From assembly GCF_900231835.1 (NCBI RefSeq), contig NZ_OCTN01000002.1, positions 124,001-188,000 on the forward strand: 64,000 nt of DNA, written 5' to 3'. Both the position numbers and the translations under genes were made by a program. The DNA comes from Pontivivens marinum (lineage in GTDB: Bacteria > Pseudomonadota > Alphaproteobacteria > Rhodobacterales > Rhodobacteraceae). Positions 27,074 through 36,185 of the stretch are shown one piece after another; the stretch's first letter is position 1; each line of letters opens with the position of its first letter. The notes under the pieces were generated by a model. That model searched no databases. It saw nothing but the letters and a program-made list of their open reading frames with translations, and was not told the origin of the DNA.

Positions 27074-27597
27074 TCCGGCGTCTCCACAACGGTTAGGAAT
27101 TCGCGGAACGATGCTTCGGCAAAGCCGCGCGCGATGATGCTGTCGATCAACTCGATCAGGCCGTCCCAATATCCATTGGTGTTCAACAGTACGATAGGTT
27201 TGTCATGCACGCCCAGTTGGCGCCATGTCATCACCTCGAACAGCTCGTCCAATGTGCCGGGACCACCTGGAAGCACCAGAATGCCGGCCGAGTTCGCGAA
27301 CATCACCGTTTTGCGGGTGTGCATATTATCGGTGACGACATAGGTATCGGCAGAGGCGCGGCCAACCTCGCGATCAACCAGATGCTGCGGGATCACGCCG
27401 AACAGCTTACCGCCCGCGGCCTGCGCAGCCTCTGCCACGGCGCCCATGATGCCGATATCACCTGCGCCATAGATAACACGCCATCCCTCAGCCGCGATTG
27501 CTTGACCGATTTTGGTGGCATCAGCCACAAATGCGGGGTCATCGCCGGGGCGTGAGCCGCAAAAAACGCAAATTCCGGGTGTGATTGTGCTCGTCAT
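27037..27597 (-). CDS. LOG-family nucleoside monophosphate phosphoribohydrolase
   Basis: A 186-residue protein of the TIGR00730/LOG family, related to plant Lonely Guy enzymes that release free cytokinin bases from riboside monophosphates; in bacteria it may act on other nucleotides. Visible motifs are ICVFCGSRPGDDPAF, VIYGAGDIGIMGAVA and the active-site PGGPGTLDELFEVMTW. AAGGAGGCCAC precedes the ATG at 27597. It converges on rarD and overlaps its end. Confidence 0.88.
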   Translation of the reverse strand: MTSTITPGICVFCGSRPGDDPAFVADATKIGQAIAAEGWRVIYGAGDIGIMGAVAEAAQAAGGKLFGVIPQHLVDREVGRASADTYVVTDNMHTRKTVMFANSAGILVLPGGPGTLDELFEVMTWRQLGVHDKPIVLLNTNGYWDGLIELIDSIIARGFAEASFREFLTVVETPDQAMGALRARLS

Positions 27598-27734
27598 GTG
27601 GCCTCCTTGCCGCAACTGCTACTGTGCGGTGATCTATGATCGGCAAATAATTGCCTATTGATGACACACGTATAACAGTGGCGCACAAACGGAAATGATA
27701 CATCGACCAGCGCGGCGATGGGGTAGGGGACATA

Positions 27735-29078
27735 ATGTCACAAACAAAGCGTATCGGGCTGGTGGTTGTGCCGGTGATTATTGGTGTTGTCGGCTGGCTT
27801 TGGTATCAAAACCGCGAGGAAGCGGAGTCCGTACAGCAGACACCCCCCGCCCCGGTTGTTGAGGCAACAGTCGCGGGGGGTGACGTTGTAGAACCACCGG
27901 AAACCACAAGCGTTGTTGAGGTTGTCACCCCGCCCGCCCCTGAGGCCGTCGAAGTTGCCGAGCAGCCACCGGCGGCTGAGGCGATTGTGGACACGGTCGT
28001 TGAGGTGATCAAGCAGGCCGAAACCGCCACCGATACGCTTGAGGTGCCAGAGGTTGCAGCCATTGCTGATGTCATCGCGGAGCCGGTCACTGTTGATGAA
28101 ACGTCCCAGTCAACAGATATCCCCCCTGTCGCGCAGGACGCTCCGGCGATTGAACCTGTCGCTGTCCTGCCTGTGGTTGAGGAGGCTGTCGAGCCGGTTG
28201 AAGCGACCGAAGCCGACCCAATGGAACAGGCCGCCGCCGAACCGCAGCAAAGCGCGCGGCCAGCGCCCGAATTTGATCTGGTGCGCGTTGAAACCGATGG
28301 CGCGACTGTGATTGCGGGCCGTGCAGAACCCGGTGCGGAGGTAACGATCACCGTTGACGGGCAGGCCGTCGGAACCGCCACCGCTTCAGCACGGGGTGAG
28401 TTTGTGGCCATGGTTGATACCCCGCAAACCGGCGCTGCACAGGAAATTCGCCTGCAAACGGGCAGTGTGGAGCAGGGCAATGAGAGTACCTCCGAGGAAG
28501 CTGTCATCGTGATTGTTGATACGCCAAGCGAGGATGAAACTCAGGCCGAGGCGCCAGTCGTCGTTCTGTCCACCCCCGCAACGGTTGAGGTGATCCAGCC
28601 CGCGATTGAGCAGATCGCCGGACAGATTGTTCTGGACAGTATCAGTTACTCTGCTGAGGGCGATGTCGTGCTGAGCGGTCGCGGCCAACCGGGCAGTGCC
28701 GCGCGCATCTACGCCAATGGCGCACCTATAACGCAGGCTGATATCCGGCAGGACGGTAATTGGTCCGTGGTGGTTAATACAATTAATGTCGGCGATTACA
28801 CCCTGCGTGTGGATGAAGTGGATACGGAGGGTGAGGTGACAAGCCGCGCCGAAAGCCCCTTCCGCCGTGTGAACCCCGATGTGGCGATTGCTACCTTGGC
28901 CGAAACCGGTCCCCTACAGCAGATCGTTGTTCAGCCGGGCAATAATTTGTGGACTATCGCGCGTGAGCGTTACGGTCGCGGACCGCTATTTACACAAATT
29001 TTCACAGCAAACTCGGATCAAATTCGTGATCCAGACCTGATCTATCCGGGGCAGATTTTTTCGTTACCAGACGATTGA
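27735..29078 (+). CDS. Membrane-anchored acidic LysM protein
   Basis: A 447-residue protein. An N-terminal membrane helix (IGLVVVPVIIGVVGWLWY) is followed by about 150 residues rich in Glu, Val, Pro and Ala with loose VVEV/AEP repeats. Two beta-rich modules follow (around residues 175-240, VRVETDGATVIAGRAEPGAEVTI, and 300-370). A C-terminal LysM domain (about 395-445, QIVVQPGNNLWTIARERYG) should bind peptidoglycan. This layout is common in Rhodobacterales but has no assigned function; a scaffold between membrane and wall is an inference. The ECF sigma factor gene begins 44 bases downstream on the same strand. Confidence 0.82.
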   Translation: MSQTKRIGLVVVPVIIGVVGWLWYQNREEAESVQQTPPAPVVEATVAGGDVVEPPETTSVVEVVTPPAPEAVEVAEQPPAAEAIVDTVVEVIKQAETATDTLEVPEVAAIADVIAEPVTVDETSQSTDIPPVAQDAPAIEPVAVLPVVEEAVEPVEATEADPMEQAAAEPQQSARPAPEFDLVRVETDGATVIAGRAEPGAEVTITVDGQAVGTATASARGEFVAMVDTPQTGAAQEIRLQTGSVEQGNESTSEEAVIVIVDTPSEDETQAEAPVVVLSTPATVEVIQPAIEQIAGQIVLDSISYSAEGDVVLSGRGQPGSAARIYANGAPITQADIRQDGNWSVVVNTINVGDYTLRVDEVDTEGEVTSRAESPFRRVNPDVAIATLAETGPLQQIVVQPGNNLWTIARERYGRGPLFTQIFTANSDQIRDPDLIYPGQIFSLPDD

Positions 29079-29122
29079 AATCACGATAAGCTGGTGAAAA
29101 TATGTGAATGAACGAGGCTCCG

Positions 29123-29680
29123 ATGACTGCAGAACATATCGAAACTCTGATCGGTCGCGTCGTCCTAAAGGACCGCGCAGCCTTCGTTGAATTATATGAT
29201 TTGACCTCCGCGAAACTTTTTGGCGTCTGCTTACGTGTATTAAAGGACAGAGCAGAGGCAGAGGAGGCTGTGCAGGAGGCATTCGTTCGGATTTGGAAGA
29301 ATGCAGCCAGCTATAAACCCGGTGGATTTTCGCCAATCAGTTGGATGGTTGCCATTGCGCGCAATCACTCGATTGACCGTTTGCGCAAACAGCGCGGCGG
29401 ACATGTGGAAATTGATGAGGCGGTTCAGATCCCGGATTCGGGACCGGGACCAGAGGCACAGCTGATTGCCAGTGACACCGGACGCCGTGTCACGACTTGC
29501 TTGGACGGATTGCCTGAGGATCGGGCCAGCGCGGTGCGCGGGGCCTATCTGGAGGGATATAGTTACGCCGAGCTGGCGGAGCGACACGCAGTGCCGCTCA
29601 ACACAATGAAAACATGGCTGCGTCGCAGCCTGCTCGCCCTGCGTGATTGCTTGGGCGGGGGGAAGATGGAAGAAGTATGA
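29123..29680 (+). CDS. ECF-type RNA polymerase sigma factor
   Basis: Sigma-70 family factor of 185 residues with the two ECF domains. Region 2 carries FVELYDLTSAKLFGVCLRVL, AEEAVQEAFVRIW and WMVAIARNHSIDRLRK; region 4 ends in the HTH GYSYAELAERHAVPLNTMKTWLRRSL. It resembles the SigK-like group that pairs with RskA-type anti-sigma proteins, and such a gene follows with a four-base ATGA overlap. GAGG precedes the ATG at 29123; an in-frame ATG at 29108 is the alternative. The inducing stress is not shown by the sequence. Confidence 0.92.
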   Translation: MTAEHIETLIGRVVLKDRAAFVELYDLTSAKLFGVCLRVLKDRAEAEEAVQEAFVRIWKNAASYKPGGFSPISWMVAIARNHSIDRLRKQRGGHVEIDEAVQIPDSGPGPEAQLIASDTGRRVTTCLDGLPEDRASAVRGAYLEGYSYAELAERHAVPLNTMKTWLRRSLLALRDCLGGGKMEEV

Positions 29681-30387
29681 CCGATACGGCACATCACGAT
29701 AGGGACGATGAGGATTGGCTTGCAGCCCAGTTCGCGCTCGGCCTGCTCGAAGGTGACGCGCTGTCTCAGGCAGCGCGGCGGATGCGGACGGACCGGATAT
29801 TTGCATCGCAGGTAAACAGTTGGCAGGTTCAGCTTTCGGATCTGGACAGTGAATTCACAGAGGTTACGCCACCAGCCAGCGTTAAGCGTGCAGTAACAAC
29901 GCGTCTGTTCGGGGCGGAGCCATCGATGCTGTCGCGTCTTTGGAATAGCGTACCATTATGGCGTGGGGTTGCGGCCCTAGGCGTTGTGGCGGCTGTGGCT
30001 GTGTCGTTGAACAACCCAGTTTACACGGACCCTGATGGCCTGCGTGATGCGCAGTTGATTACAGCGCTGTTCGCACCTGGGGGTGAGGTTGCCTTTATCA
30101 CCCGCTTCGATGCGGAACGTGCTGTTCTGCGCGTGAACCGTGTATCGGGTGAGGCTGAACCGGGTCGTGATCTGGAGTTGTGGTTCGCACCAACACCGAC
30201 CGCCGCGCCGATGTCGATGGGCGTGGTTCCTGAACAACAGGTCTATGAAATCGAGCTAACGCCAGAATTGGTAGAGCTGATGACGACCAACGCGCATTTC
30301 GGGGTCAGCGACGAACCCGAGGGTGGATCAACTACCGGTGCGCCTAGCGGTCCCGTGCTGGTTGTTGCGGATATTTTGGCGATCTAG
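29677..30387 (+). CDS. RskA-like anti-sigma factor
   Basis: A 236-residue membrane protein that should bind the sigma factor encoded just before it. The N-terminal part (about residues 10-75) with EDWLAAQFALGLLEGDAL is the anti-sigma helical region. A membrane helix lies near residues 95-112 (GVAALGVVAAVAVSL). The outer part with ELWFAPTPTAAPMSMGVV is typical of RskA C-terminal domains. The ATG overlaps the sigma stop (ATGA), so levels are matched by coupling. Confidence 0.88.
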   Translation: MTDTAHHDRDDEDWLAAQFALGLLEGDALSQAARRMRTDRIFASQVNSWQVQLSDLDSEFTEVTPPASVKRAVTTRLFGAEPSMLSRLWNSVPLWRGVAALGVVAAVAVSLNNPVYTDPDGLRDAQLITALFAPGGEVAFITRFDAERAVLRVNRVSGEAEPGRDLELWFAPTPTAAPMSMGVVPEQQVYEIELTPELVELMTTNAHFGVSDEPEGGSTTGAPSGPVLVVADILAI

Positions 30388-30457
30388 GGTCAATTATTCG
30401 GGCTATTGGAGCTCGCTAAAAAAATACGGAATTGGATCAAAAAAATCTCAAAATGAT

Positions 30458-30483
30458 GGAACCAATTCTCCGACTCGCGTGTT
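30458..30483 (+). promoter_or_regulatory. ECF-type promoter candidate, copy 1
   Basis: GGAACCAATT, then 12 bases, then TGTT. The same layout is found at 63272 and 63660 upstream of two small secreted-protein genes. The AAC core at -35 and GTT at -10 fit ECF sigma promoters. It reads towards the Atm1-type gene, 217 bases away. Confidence 0.55.
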
Positions 30484-30563
30484 GACCTAGCATGGACAAT
30501 ACTGCGCGGTGTCGTGAGGCGGTGCGCAAGTTGAAGTAGCAGCGTTGCGTATTTTGTTGCTTC

Positions 30564-30606
30564 GGCGCGGACCAATTGACAGTAGCATCCCTGTTGGTCC
30601 GCCGCC
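30564..30606 (+). ncRNA. Bulged hairpin in a leader or small RNA
   Basis: Arms GGCGCGGACCAA and TTGGTCCGCCGCC pair over 12 positions with one bulged C around an 18-base loop. It lies downstream of the ECF-type promoter. No T run follows, so it is not a clear terminator; an untranslated-leader structure is the alternative. Confidence 0.3.
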
Positions 30607-30699
30607 CTCCATGCCCTTCCGTCATTGACCGATACAATCACGTGCTGGCATTCAATTGCCCGCGGCATTATGAGTCACGTTCATTTTGCGGGAGCGAGC

Positions 30700-32529
30700 A
30701 TGACTGATGTAGCCACCGAAGCTGAACAGCGCGGTTCTGTGAACCAATCTGGCGGGACTGTACTTACCAAAGTGATCCCCTATCTGTGGCCGAAAAATCA
30801 GCCTCAGCTAAAGGTGCGTGTCGTTATCTCAATGATTATGCTGGTTTTGGCGAAGGTAATTACCCTAGCCACGCCTCTGTTCTTTTCCGGTGCGGTGGAT
30901 GCATTGACGCCGGAGGATGCGTCGCAATCGGTAGGCTTCTTGCTGGCGATGGGGCCGGTTGCGCTGGTTATCGGTTTCGGGTTGGCGCGTATTGGTCAGG
31001 TCGGCTTTAACCAATTGCGCGATGCGGTTTTTGCGCGGGTTGGTCAACGGGCGTTGCGGCGGCTTGCGCTTGAGACATTTCAGCACATCCACGCGCTGTC
31101 CTTGCGCTATCATATCGCGCGCAAAACCGGCGGGTTGAGCCGGATTATCGAGCGTGGGGTCAAGGGCGTCGATTTCCTGCTGCGCTTCGTGCTGTTTTCA
31201 ATCGGGCCGCTGATTGTTGAGCTAGCGCTGATGGCCGCCATATTCTGGTACATGTTCGGGGTCGGCTATATGGTTGTCGTGCTAACGACGATCACGCTGT
31301 ACACTTTGTTCACGTTCAAGGTGACTGAATGGCGCGTTGAAATCCGCAAGCGGATGAATGAGCGAGATACAGATGCCAACCAAAAGGCCATCGACAGCCT
31401 GCTGAATTTCGAGACCGTCAAATATTTCGGCGCGGAGCATCGTGAAGCCGCGCGCTATGACGATTCCATGCGGGGATATGAGGCGGAGGCGATCAAGACG
31501 CAAATCTCGCTCGCTGGTTTGAACTTCGGGCAATCCCTGTTGATTACCAGTGGTTTGGTGATCGTTTTGGTGATGGCGGCTATTGATGTGCAGGCTGGTC
31601 GGTTGAGCGTCGGGCAATTCACTGCCGTGAACCTATATATGATGCAAATCACCATGCCGCTGAACTTCCTCGGCACGGTTTACCGCGAGATCAGGCAAGC
31701 TTTGGTTGATATGGGTGAAATGTTCGGCCTGCTGGAACAACCGGCGGAGGTCACGGACAAGCCTGACGCCAAGCAGTTGCAGGTTGAGGGCGGGCGCGTG
31801 ACCCTGCGCGACGTTCGGTTTAGCTATGATGCGGATCGTCAGATACTCAGGGGCGTTAGCATCGATGCGGCGGCGGGCGAAACCGTGGCGTTGGTCGGGC
31901 ATTCAGGCTCAGGCAAATCCACAATCGGGCGGCTGTTGTTCCGGTTTTACGACGTCACCGGTGGTGCGATTGAAATCGACGGGCAGGACCTGCGCGATGT
32001 GACACAGGAAAGCCTGCGCGCCGCAATTGGCGTAGTGCCGCAGGATACGGTCCTGTTCAACGATACGGTTGGTTACAATATCGGCTACGGCCTGCCCAGT
32101 GCGACCCAGCAGCAGATCGAGGATGCGGCGCGGGCTGCGCGTATCCACGACTTCATTATCTCGCTGCCTGATGGCTATGAAACCACAGTGGGTGAGCGTG
32201 GATTGAAGCTGAGCGGCGGTGAGAAGCAGCGCGTAGGTATTGCGCGTACAATCCTGAAAAATCCTGCCATTTTGCTATTGGACGAGGCGACTTCCGCACT
32301 GGACTCCGAGACGGAGCAGGGCATTCAGGAAAGCCTGAACGAAATGGGGCAGGGGCGCACGGTGATCACCATTGCGCACCGCCTATCCACGGTCGTTCAT
32401 GCGGATCAGATCGTGGTGCTGGAGGCTGGCGAAGTTGTGGAGCACGGCACCCATGAGGGGCTGCTGGCGGCCCATGGCCGTTATGCCCGCATGTGGGCCC
32501 GTCAGGCGGCTGAGGAAGACGAGGACTGA
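30700..32529 (+). CDS. Atm1-type ABC exporter
   Basis: Full half-transporter of 609 residues, membrane domain plus ATPase. It resembles mitochondrial Atm1/ABCB7 and the alphaproteobacterial relatives that export glutathione-linked metals or sulfur compounds: SLRYHIARKTGGLSRIIERG, LLNFETVKYFGAEHREAARY. The ATPase has Walker A GHSGSGKST, signature LSGGEKQR, Walker B ILLLDEATSALD and His in AHRLST. GGGAGCGAGC precedes the ATG at 30700; ATG 30670 is possible. Expression may depend on the ECF-type site upstream. Confidence 0.9.
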   Translation: MTDVATEAEQRGSVNQSGGTVLTKVIPYLWPKNQPQLKVRVVISMIMLVLAKVITLATPLFFSGAVDALTPEDASQSVGFLLAMGPVALVIGFGLARIGQVGFNQLRDAVFARVGQRALRRLALETFQHIHALSLRYHIARKTGGLSRIIERGVKGVDFLLRFVLFSIGPLIVELALMAAIFWYMFGVGYMVVVLTTITLYTLFTFKVTEWRVEIRKRMNERDTDANQKAIDSLLNFETVKYFGAEHREAARYDDSMRGYEAEAIKTQISLAGLNFGQSLLITSGLVIVLVMAAIDVQAGRLSVGQFTAVNLYMMQITMPLNFLGTVYREIRQALVDMGEMFGLLEQPAEVTDKPDAKQLQVEGGRVTLRDVRFSYDADRQILRGVSIDAAAGETVALVGHSGSGKSTIGRLLFRFYDVTGGAIEIDGQDLRDVTQESLRAAIGVVPQDTVLFNDTVGYNIGYGLPSATQQQIEDAARAARIHDFIISLPDGYETTVGERGLKLSGGEKQRVGIARTILKNPAILLLDEATSALDSETEQGIQESLNEMGQGRTVITIAHRLSTVVHADQIVVLEAGEVVEHGTHEGLLAAHGRYARMWARQAAEEDED

Positions 32530-32539
32530 GCGAGAGCCT

Positions 32540-32588
32540 CGCCGGAGGTATTTGGGCTAACTGCCTGATGCCTCCGGCGGGGATATTT
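32540..32588. repeat. Dispersed GC-rich hairpin repeat, copy 2 (inverted)
   Basis: Arms CGCCGGAGG and CCTCCGGCG around a 22-base loop, ending in GGGGATATTTT. The right arm is the reverse complement of the element at 8172 and 41474. It lies between convergent atm1-like and tyrS genes and probably acts as a terminator. Confidence 0.65.
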
Positions 32589-32604
32589 TGTGAATGCGAT
32601 GGGC

Positions 32605-33837
32605 TTAGTCAGCCTTTACCAGTGCATGGCGTTTTTTACCGGCGCTGAGCTTCAGGGTGCCGGAAACGTCGATCATTAGGCCCGCATCGGTGACGGCCTC
32701 ATCGTCGATCTTGGCGCCACCCTCGGAAATCAGGCGCTTCGCTTCCTTGCCCGACGCAGCCAATCCGGCCTTAACGAACAATTGCACGACGCTGGTTTCA
32801 CCTGCGGGCAGGGAGACGGTGGGCAGGTCATCGCCGACGCCGCCCTTTTCGAACACTTCGCGGGCTGTTGCCTCGGCTGCGGCTGCGGCCTCTGCCCCGT
32901 GGGCGAGGGTTGTGACCTCATTCGCGAGGAGGATTTTCGCCTCGTTAATACCGGCACCTTCAAGCGTTGCGAGGCGCTCGCATTCCTCCAGCGGCAGTTC
33001 GGTGAACAGCTTGAGGAATTTGCCAACATCAGCGTCCAGCGTGTTACGCCAGAATTGCCAGAACTCATAGGTGGACAGGCGGTCAGCGTTCAGCCAGATG
33101 GCGCCGCTGGCCGATTTGCCCATCTTGGTTCCGTCAGCTTTGGTCAATAGCGGCGTTGTCAGACCGAATACCTGATTGCGGTTGATCCGCCGTGTCAGGT
33201 CGATGCCGTTGACGATGTTGCCCCACTGATCGGAGCCGCCCATTTGCAGGCCACAGCCATAGCGCTTGTTCAATTCCATGAAGTCATATGCCTGCAACAG
33301 CATGTAGTTGAATTCGAGGAAAGTCAGCGGCTGTTCACGGTCCAGACGCAGTTTTACACTGTCAAAGCTGAGCATCCGGTTGATCGTGAAGTGGCGACCG
33401 TAATCGCGCAGGAAGCTGACATAATTCAGCTCGTCCAGCCAATCAGCATTGTTTGGCTGCACGGCGTCCTGCGCCCCATCACCAAAGGTCAGGAAACGCT
33501 CGAACACGTGGCGGATGCCGGCCATGTTGTCGTTGATTTGTTCTGTGGTCAGAAGCTGACGTGCTTCGTCCTTGCCCGAGGGGTCGCCGATCTTGGTCGT
33601 GCCGCCGCCCATCAATGTGATGGGTTTGTGGCCCGTTTTTTGCAGCCAGCGCAGCATCATGATCTGCGTCAGGTGACCGACATGCAGGCTGTCCGCCGTG
33701 CAGTCGAAGCCGATATAGCCCGGAACAACCCCTGTCAGCAGGGCTTCGTCGAGCCCCTCAAAGTCGGTGCAATCTTGCAGAAAGCCACGCTCCACCATGG
33801 TGCGCAGAAAATCACTCTTTGGCTGGTAGGTCATCAT
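32605..33837 (-). CDS. tyrS: Tyrosyl-tRNA synthetase
   Basis: Charges tRNA-Tyr. The 410-residue class I enzyme shows the nucleotide-binding [16 protein letters not shown] (HIGH-like HVGH), [13 protein letters not shown] and [12 protein letters not shown] for tyrosine binding, and KMGKS in place of KMSKS. The C-terminal S4-like RNA-binding domain covers about the last 70 residues ([20 protein letters not shown]). Two consecutive ATGs, 33837 and 33834, are possible starts after AAGGATG. Divergent from anmK. Confidence 0.96.
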   Translation of the reverse strand: MMTYQPKSDFLRTMVERGFLQDCTDFEGLDEALLTGVVPGYIGFDCTADSLHVGHLTQIMMLRWLQKTGHKPITLMGGGTTKIGDPSGKDEARQLLTTEQINDNMAGIRHVFERFLTFGDGAQDAVQPNNADWLDELNYVSFLRDYGRHFTINRMLSFDSVKLRLDREQPLTFLEFNYMLLQAYDFMELNKRYGCGLQMGGSDQWGNIVNGIDLTRRINRNQVFGLTTPLLTKADGTKMGKSASGAIWLNADRLSTYEFWQFWRNTLDADVGKFLKLFTELPLEECERLATLEGAGINEAKILLANEVTTLAHGAEAAAAAEATAREVFEKGGVGDDLPTVSLPAGETSVVQLFVKAGLAASGKEAKRLISEGGAKIDDEAVTDAGLMIDVSGTLKLSAGKKRHALVKAD

Positions 33838-33907
33838 CTCATCCTTTGCGCCCTATCTAGGCACGGGTTATATGCCCCGATACAGGCTGAAAGAAAAGAG
33901 GACGTCG

Positions 33908-34978
33908 ATGCAAGCGATCGGATTGATGAGCGGAACGTCGATGGACGGGGTGGATGCCGCGTGGGTGGAGACGGACGGTCATGTGATTTCACAGTTCGGG
34001 CAGGGTCATTTCGCGGCCTATTCGGCTGAGGAACGTGCCGTTCTGGTCGCCGCGCAGGGTAGCTGGCCGAGGGTGAGCAATGCGTTAGCCGCCACAGCCG
34101 ACATTGTGCAGCGACGCCACATCGCGGCTGTTCGCGCGCTGCCAGCGGCGCAGGTTGTCGGGTTTCACGGACAAACGCTGGCCCATGATCCTGATGGCGG
34201 GCGGACCCATCAACTGGGGGATGGGCGTGCGATGGCAGATGCGCTTGGCGTGCCAGTGGTTTGGGATTTTCGCAGTGCGGATATGCAGGCGGGCGGGCAG
34301 GGCGCGCCTCTGGCCCCGTTTTTCCACCATGCTTGTGCGCGATGGGCGGGATTGTCGGAACCGGTTGCGTTCCTGAACCTTGGTGGTGTTGGCAATGTGA
34401 CGTGGGTTGATCCAAACATTGAGCAACCGCAGGCAGCGGGGGCGCTGCTGGCCTTTGACACCGGTCCGGCAAATGCGCTGCTGGATGATTTTATGCAGGA
34501 TCGAACAGGTGTACCGCAGGATGCTGGCGGCCTGGCGGCGGCGCGTGGCGGGCTTGTTGCGGACCACGTGGATTTTGCTGACGGCTATTTTGATGTGATC
34601 CCGCCCAAATCCCTCGACCGGAACGGGTTTCAGGCGGTTGCTGCGGCTGCGCGGGAAATGCCCACGGATCAGGGGGCGGCGTTTCTGACATCCTTTACCG
34701 TGCACTCTGTGGCCCGCGCGGTGCAGCACTTGCCACGTCGCCCATCGCGCTGGCTGGTTTGTGGCGGCGGGCGGCATAATGCCACGATCATGGCGTGGTT
34801 GGCCGATGCGTTGGGCGGACAGGTTGATCCGGTGGAGGCAGTCGGGCTGGACGGGGATATGCTTGAGGCACAGGCATTTGCCTATCTGGCGGTGCGTGTG
34901 CTCAAGGGATTGCCAACCTCTGCGCCGGACACGACGGGGTGTGCCGCGCCGGTTTGCGGTGGCCGTATCTCAGCCTAG
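33908..34978 (+). CDS. anmK: Anhydro-N-acetylmuramic acid kinase
   Basis: Cell-wall recycling enzyme that opens and phosphorylates 1,6-anhydroMurNAc. The 356 residues begin with MQAIGLMSGTSMDGVDAA, then show FHGQTLAHDP, FLNLGGVGNVTWV and the ATP-site FDTGPANALLDD. GAGGACG precedes the ATG at 33908. It shares the gap of about 70 bases with divergent tyrS, a common pairing. Its 3' end overlaps the convergent hydroxylase gene by nine bases. Confidence 0.93.
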   Translation: MQAIGLMSGTSMDGVDAAWVETDGHVISQFGQGHFAAYSAEERAVLVAAQGSWPRVSNALAATADIVQRRHIAAVRALPAAQVVGFHGQTLAHDPDGGRTHQLGDGRAMADALGVPVVWDFRSADMQAGGQGAPLAPFFHHACARWAGLSEPVAFLNLGGVGNVTWVDPNIEQPQAAGALLAFDTGPANALLDDFMQDRTGVPQDAGGLAAARGGLVADHVDFADGYFDVIPPKSLDRNGFQAVAAAAREMPTDQGAAFLTSFTVHSVARAVQHLPRRPSRWLVCGGGRHNATIMAWLADALGGQVDPVEAVGLDGDMLEAQAFAYLAVRVLKGLPTSAPDTTGCAAPVCGGRISA

Positions 34979-36163
34979 GCCCATGCCCCGCCGGATCGCC
35001 GCGTGGCGCAGTGGTGCGAGCCCACCCAGCAGGCGCAGGCCACTGCGACGCAAATCGCGCAGGGGTTGCGCGTCGGTCAGAGCGGCGCGGTTCAACACCT
35101 CAACCCCGCGTTCGCGCAGAGTGATATCGCGCTGTCGTGCCTGTGCGTAATCGTCGAGCATTTGCTCGCTGCCGATACCATTGCGCCCTGCTGCATCAAT
35201 CAGCGCGCGAATATCGGCGAAGGACGTGTTCAACCCCTGTGCGCCAATCGGAGGCATAACATGCGCTGCCTCCGCGATCAGGGCCGTGCGGGCACCGATC
35301 AACGATTCCGCTTGTTGCGAAATAATAGGCCAGCTGCGCCGTCCGCCCTCAACCTGTAAGGGGCCTAGGATGTTGCAGGATCGCTGCGTCGCCGCCGCGC
35401 TAAAGGCATCATCGTCCAGCGCCATCAGGTCCGCCACATTCGGGCCTGTTTCCATCCAGACGATAGCGGAGCGATGCGCCCCCCCCTCATCCGGCAATGG
35501 GACCAATGTGAACGGGCCACCGGTGCGGTGCAGCTCGGTGCTGATCCCGTCATGCGGCTCAGGGTGACGCGCGGCAAAGACGATGCCCTTTTGCCCGTAG
35601 CGCGTGGTCCGGCTGGGAATATCGAGGATTTCGCGGATCAGGCTGTTACGCCCATCTGCCGCGATAACCAGCTTAGCCTCGATCCGCGCGCCATCGTCCA
35701 GTGTGATGCGGGCGGCATTCGTGCGGGCTAGCATGGATTTCACCGCACGCCCCATGCGCAAATCCAGAGTTTCAAATCGCTCAGCATGGCCGATCATCGT
35801 ATCGCGCAGCGCCCAGTTAGGGATGTTCCAACCGAAACGCTCGTACCCGATTTCCGCGGCGTCGAAATCGACTTGCTCGCGGATGCCATTCTCGACCCCG
35901 CCGCTATCGCATAGGCGCATGACGCGCAGCTCCGCCGCGTGGGGGGCGAGCAGGGGCCATAGCGCGACCTCCTGCATCATCTCCACGGCTGGCATCAGAA
36001 ATGCGGTGGAGCGTAGGTCCGCTCGTTCATCCCCCCGGTCACTGACAGGGGGGGAGGGATCTACGCAAATGACGCTGTAGCCGATTTGGGCAAAGCTCAT
36101 CGCGGCCATCAGGCCGGCAACGCCGCCACCAGCGACTAGGATATCGGTTTTCTCAACAGTCAT
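34970..36163 (-). CDS. UbiH/VisC-family FAD-dependent hydroxylase
   Basis: A 397-residue flavoprotein monooxygenase of the ubiquinone-synthesis type. The N-terminal dinucleotide motif is ILVAGGGVAGLMAAMSF, DLRSTAFL fits the NADH/FAD region, and the second FAD motif is AEAAHVMPPIGAQGLNTSF, a family hallmark. It probably hydroxylates a polyprenyl-benzoquinone intermediate; the exact ring position (UbiH, UbiF, UbiI or UbiL type) cannot be told here. Sits 22 bases after the nucleotidase gene on the same strand. Confidence 0.87.
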   Translation of the reverse strand: MTVEKTDILVAGGGVAGLMAAMSFAQIGYSVICVDPSPPVSDRGDERADLRSTAFLMPAVEMMQEVALWPLLAPHAAELRVMRLCDSGGVENGIREQVDFDAAEIGYERFGWNIPNWALRDTMIGHAERFETLDLRMGRAVKSMLARTNAARITLDDGARIEAKLVIAADGRNSLIREILDIPSRTTRYGQKGIVFAARHPEPHDGISTELHRTGGPFTLVPLPDEGGAHRSAIVWMETGPNVADLMALDDDAFSAAATQRSCNILGPLQVEGGRRSWPIISQQAESLIGARTALIAEAAHVMPPIGAQGLNTSFADIRALIDAAGRNGIGSEQMLDDYAQARQRDITLRERGVEVLNRAALTDAQPLRDLRRSGLRLLGGLAPLRHAAIRRGMGLG

Positions 36164-36185
36164 AGTCGCAGCCTATCCTATCGTC

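Larger units (their letters stand above)
30388..30699. other. Intergenic region with ECF-type promoter and hairpin
   Basis: A 312-base gap between the anti-sigma gene and the Atm1-type transporter. It has an A-rich block, an ECF-like promoter at 30458-30483 and a bulged GC-rich hairpin at 30564-30606. No protein-coding frame of useful length with a ribosome site was seen; a 15-codon frame at 30492 has none. It may be a long 5' leader of the exporter or encode a small RNA. Confidence 0.5.

Noticed and set aside
30492-30539. 15-codon frame downstream of the ECF-type promoter
   Set aside because: No ribosome-binding sequence and no conserved feature; too short to support.
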